DNA from: Marinomonas sp. UCMA 3892
GTDB lineage: Bacteria; Pseudomonadota; Gammaproteobacteria; Pseudomonadales; Marinomonadaceae
NCBI RefSeq assembly: GCF_012726345.1
Contig: NZ_PTXN01000005.1
Location: 271,085-335,084, forward strand
Reading direction: 5' to 3'
DNA: 64,000 nucleotides
The notes under the pieces are model-generated. The model had not been told where the DNA came from, made no database searches, and saw only the letters and a program-made list of their open reading frames with translations. A program made the translations under genes and the position numbers. Shown in pieces: positions 61,438 through 64,000 of this stretch. Positions within the stretch are counted from its first letter, which is position 1. Each line of letters begins with the position of its first letter.

Positions 61438-62316
61438 ATGAAAAACAATGAGCTAGCCATTAGCCTTGCCGATGTAATGGAGCTGATGCTCGATTCTGTT
61501 TGTGTTGTTGATCGCAATGGAAGTTTCGTTTTTGTTAGTGCGGCTTTTGAGGATATGTTTGGTTATGCGCCCCATGAAGTGATTGGCAAGCCTATGGTAA
61601 ATATGGTTTATCCGGATGATAGGGAGAAAACGCTAGGTATCGCTGAGTCAGTTGTTAGTGGTCAGATTCTGCCGCGCTTCGAGAACCGTTGGGTACGTAA
61701 AGATGGCAAGGTGGTAAATGTGCTGTGGTCGGCTAGGTGGTCGGAAGAGCACCAGGTGCGAATCGCAGTTGCTCATGATATTACCGAGCGCAAGGAAATG
61801 GAGGCTCAGCTGCTTTACGCTGCGGGTCACGATGATTTGACGGATTTACCGAATCGTACTTTGTTGTTAGATCGTTTGCAGGCGTCGCTAACATTGGCGG
61901 AGCGTGAGCAAGTCGGTTTATCGGTTTTGTTTATTGATATTGATGGTTTTAAAGATATTAACGATGGCTATGGCCATGCAGTAGGTGATTTATTGTTACA
62001 ACTAATAGCTAAAAGGCTAGGTGGTTGTGTTCGTAAGTCAGACACGGTTGGACGTCTGGGCGGCGATGAGTTTTTAATTATTTTAAATAAAGTGAATAAT
62101 GCGGAAAGTGCGGCCTTGGTCGCTGAAAAAATCCGTGCTGCTTTATCTGAAGTTTTTGTTGTTGAAGGCTCTACATTGTCTGTTTCTGCCAGCATTGGTA
62201 TTGCTAGTTACCCTGAAAACGGTAAAGAGCCATTGGATTTGGTGCAGTCTGCTGATCATGCTATGTATCAAGCAAAAAATAATGGTGGCGATAAAGTTAT
62301 TTTGGCGGCTTCTTAG
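61438..62316 (+). CDS. PAS-GGDEF diguanylate cyclase
   Basis: The 292-residue protein has an N-terminal PAS domain (about 10-120, NGSFVFVSAAFEDMFGYAPHEV) and a GGDEF domain with intact GGDEF at the active loop. An RKSD inhibitory site (RxxD) lies five residues before it. It makes c-di-GMP and is probably product-inhibited. There is no membrane segment, so it is cytosolic. The frame opens at a GTG at 61426; the ATG at 61438 is preferred, with AGG upstream. Confidence 0.93.
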   Translation: MKNNELAISLADVMELMLDSVCVVDRNGSFVFVSAAFEDMFGYAPHEVIGKPMVNMVYPDDREKTLGIAESVVSGQILPRFENRWVRKDGKVVNVLWSARWSEEHQVRIAVAHDITERKEMEAQLLYAAGHDDLTDLPNRTLLLDRLQASLTLAEREQVGLSVLFIDIDGFKDINDGYGHAVGDLLLQLIAKRLGGCVRKSDTVGRLGGDEFLIILNKVNNAESAALVAEKIRAALSEVFVVEGSTLSVSASIGIASYPENGKEPLDLVQSADHAMYQAKNNGGDKVILAAS

Positions 62317-62591
62317 GGATTTTTAGTTTGGGTTATTGAGCGCTTCTTATCGAGAAGGTAATATCTTTGTCACGTCTCATCACTCTTCTGTCAGTCTATT
62401 TTCTGGTTCAAATTAGCAAATATACTGGAAATACACATTCTGTTTGATCCGTGGTTTACGATTTGCTTTCTTCGTGCTGGTTTCCGTTTTACTATCGTGG
62501 GATTGGGCGAGAGGCAAAGTCTAGAGTTCACATAATATCAGTGTCGATCACTGGTGTTGTTTGTAATCATTTAACTTTATAGGAAACAATA

Positions 62592-63590
62592 ATGGCGGCT
62601 TTTGGTAGCGTGTTTATGCCTAAAATGGCATTGGCAACATTCGAAAATAATCAATGGAGTGATGCAAGTATTGTCGCATCGGACAGCATTCAGTTGCATC
62701 CTGGTGCCCACGTATTGCATTACTCAAGTACTTGTTTTGAAGGTTTGAAGGCGTTTCGTCATGCCGATGGCAGTGTGCATGTATTCCGTATGGATCAAAA
62801 TATTAAACGTTTGGCGCAAAGCAGCCGTTTATTATCTTTGCCTGCCATTGATGAAGCACAAGTATCTAAAATGATTGTTGATGCGGTTGCTGAATTCGCT
62901 ACTGATGTACCTGAGCCGCCAGGGTCTATGTACATTCGCCCAACTCACATCGGTACGGAAGCTGCAGTGGGTAAAGCAGCTGCACCAACAGCAACGTCTA
63001 TGTTGTATGTGTTGTTGTCTCCAGTGGGTGATTATTTCACTGGTGGCGCTAAGGCGTTGCGTATTCTGTTAGATGAAACTGGTATGCGTTGTGCGCCACA
63101 CATGGGGATGATCAAAAGTGGTGGTAACTACGCCAGTGCTTTGGGTCCTATGATGAAGGCGAAAGCGGAAGTGCAAGCAGACCAAATTTTGTTCTGTCCA
63201 AATGGCGATGTACAAGAAACCGGCGCGGCTAACTTCTTGTTGATTGATGGCAATGAAATTATTACCAAAGGTTTGGATTCATCTTTCCTTCACGGTGTGA
63301 CTCGTTCTTCTATCTTAACGCTTGCGAAAGATCTAGGTATGACGGTAAGTGAGCGTGATTTGACGGTTGCTGAGTTACTAGAGCGTGCCGCTAAGCCTGA
63401 AGTGGAAGCCGTGTTGTCTGGTACAGCGGCGGTATTAACGTCTGTTGGTACTTTTATCCATAACGATAAAGAGTACAAAGTAGGTACTGGTGAACCCGGT
63501 CCGATTGCTCAGAAATTACGCCAAGCATTGAATGATATTCAGTGGGGCAAGGCTGAAGACAAACATAACTGGCTAACTAAAGTCTGCTAA
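62592..63590 (+). CDS. ilvE: Branched-chain amino acid aminotransferase
   Basis: The 332-residue class IV aminotransferase has CFEGLKAFRHADGSVHVFRMD and SMYIRPTHIGTEAAVG. The pyridoxal-phosphate Lys is in KSGGNYASALGPMMKAK, followed by the conserved QETGAANFLLI. The length and motif set are of the long (BCAT-like) type. It gives Leu, Ile and Val from their keto acids. It is monocistronic and ends at a strong terminator. The region 62317-62591 before it has no gene. Confidence 0.95.
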   Translation: MAAFGSVFMPKMALATFENNQWSDASIVASDSIQLHPGAHVLHYSSTCFEGLKAFRHADGSVHVFRMDQNIKRLAQSSRLLSLPAIDEAQVSKMIVDAVAEFATDVPEPPGSMYIRPTHIGTEAAVGKAAAPTATSMLYVLLSPVGDYFTGGAKALRILLDETGMRCAPHMGMIKSGGNYASALGPMMKAKAEVQADQILFCPNGDVQETGAANFLLIDGNEIITKGLDSSFLHGVTRSSILTLAKDLGMTVSERDLTVAELLERAAKPEVEAVLSGTAAVLTSVGTFIHNDKEYKVGTGEPGPIAQKLRQALNDIQWGKAEDKHNWLTKVC

Positions 63591-63611
63591 GTTAAAGCGG
63601 TTTGAGGTTGT

Positions 63612-63652
63612 AAAAAAACGGGCTGACACATTGAGTGTTAGCCCGTTTTTTT
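63612..63652 (+). terminator. Terminator of ilvE
   Basis: AAAAAAACGGGCT pairs with AGCCCGTTTTTTT around ACAC/GTGT; the intron-like sequence begins just after. Confidence 0.9.
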
Positions 63653-63656
63653 GTTT

Positions 63657-64000
63657 GCCCAGCGAAGCTGGCAAACCCGTCAGGTTGTAAGAAACCTGTC
63701 TCACCCCGACTGGGGGGAAGAGAATCCGAATCGCAAGGGCGTTGCTGGCCAACGGCAGGGTCTGAAGGAAGCGATAGGAAGTTAACAGTACACAACGCAA
63801 GTGAACCTGCTTCGGCAGTTTAGGTGGGTAAGCGTGCAAAATAGCGCAAAGCCCGATACTCAGTCAGACCTAGGCTGTGTTTGAGGGTGGCATTGTTAAC
63901 AGGGCGTCAGTGCAGTAACTGGGGAAGCCTGGCATCCAATCCGGTCTTGAATTGGAAGCATGCGTTCGAGGTGTGAGCCAAGGCGTGTGTTGGTGTGAGG
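63657..64000 (+). mobile_element. Probable group II intron, 5' part (cut by window edge)
   Basis: From just after the ilvE terminator the sequence shows strings I associate with the 5' domains of bacterial group II introns: GTGAACCTGCTTCGGCAG, GTAAGCGTGC, CCGATACTCAGTCAGACC, GAGGGTGGC, GGGCGTCAGTGCAGTAACTG and GGGGAAGCCTGGC. A hairpin (GTTTGCC...GGCAAAC) is at the start. No maturase is inside the window. The sequence is G/C-richer than the flank. Exact 5' boundary is unknown. Confidence 0.65.

Overview
The window looks like a chromosomal segment of a marine gammaproteobacterium, most like Marinomonas or another Oceanospirillales member. This is an inference from gene content: a cydABX-cydDC block, an rnfABCDGE-nth operon, divergent metG and apbC/mrp, an rnt-motY-argG neighbourhood of the Pseudomonas type, and moderate to low G+C. 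No database search was possible.

Housekeeping blocks. Positions 1-4316 hold a DinB-like protein, an NRDE protein, a YHS-domain protein, a DoxX-like membrane protein and a two-domain acyltransferase resembling OlsF. 4971-11266 encodes cytochrome bd oxidase (CydA, CydB and the 36-residue CydX) with its assembly exporter CydDC. 19141-25871 carries an SDR, an Ada-like repair protein, an XRE regulator with AzlCD, TrxC, and a trhP-ferredoxin pair. 26067-34475 has a TonB-dependent siderophore receptor, a DUF748 giant, RNase T and MotY. 34678-43492 continues with argG, ribokinase, a nucleoside hydrolase, a transaminase and nth, then enters the Rnf operon, which runs on to 47625. metG, apbC and dcd follow to 51901. 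58966-63590 has NUDIX, DUF1499, DUF533, DUF1294, a PAS-GGDEF diguanylate cyclase and ilvE. The right edge looks like the 5' part of a group II intron placed behind the ilvE terminator.

Accessory islands. Two islands (about 11270-19100 and 52015-58850) are the most interesting parts. Both are built from dispersed and tandem repeats of about 365 bp, followed by a conserved leader of about 320 bp that stops at an integron-type core site (GTT), followed by promoterless genes ending in attC sites. No integron integrase gene is present, so these are CALIN-type arrays (attC clusters lacking an integrase). Core and inverse core sites are exact complements for three cassettes: GTTATGC/GCATAAC around an acetyltransferase, GTTGAAC/GTTCAAC around an IS91-family element, and GTTAGGC/GCCTAAC around a YTGPGGG-repeat protein. 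Cargo includes a DfrA1-like dihydrofolate reductase, a proteasome-beta-like Ntn hydrolase, the octapeptide-repeat protein, and an IS91-type transposase plus tyrosine recombinase whose right end seems to abut the GTTC of an attC inverse core. A TacA/TacT-like and a Phd/ParE-like toxin-antitoxin pair lie next to the second array, and inverted copies of the 365-bp repeat close that island.

How the parts fit together. The core segments concern respiration (bd oxidase, Rnf), redox and Fe-S chemistry (TrxC, ferredoxin, TrhP, Nth, ApbC) and amino acid or nucleoside metabolism. The islands are a cassette-capture zone in which repeats, leader, attC sites and an IS91-like element are layered.
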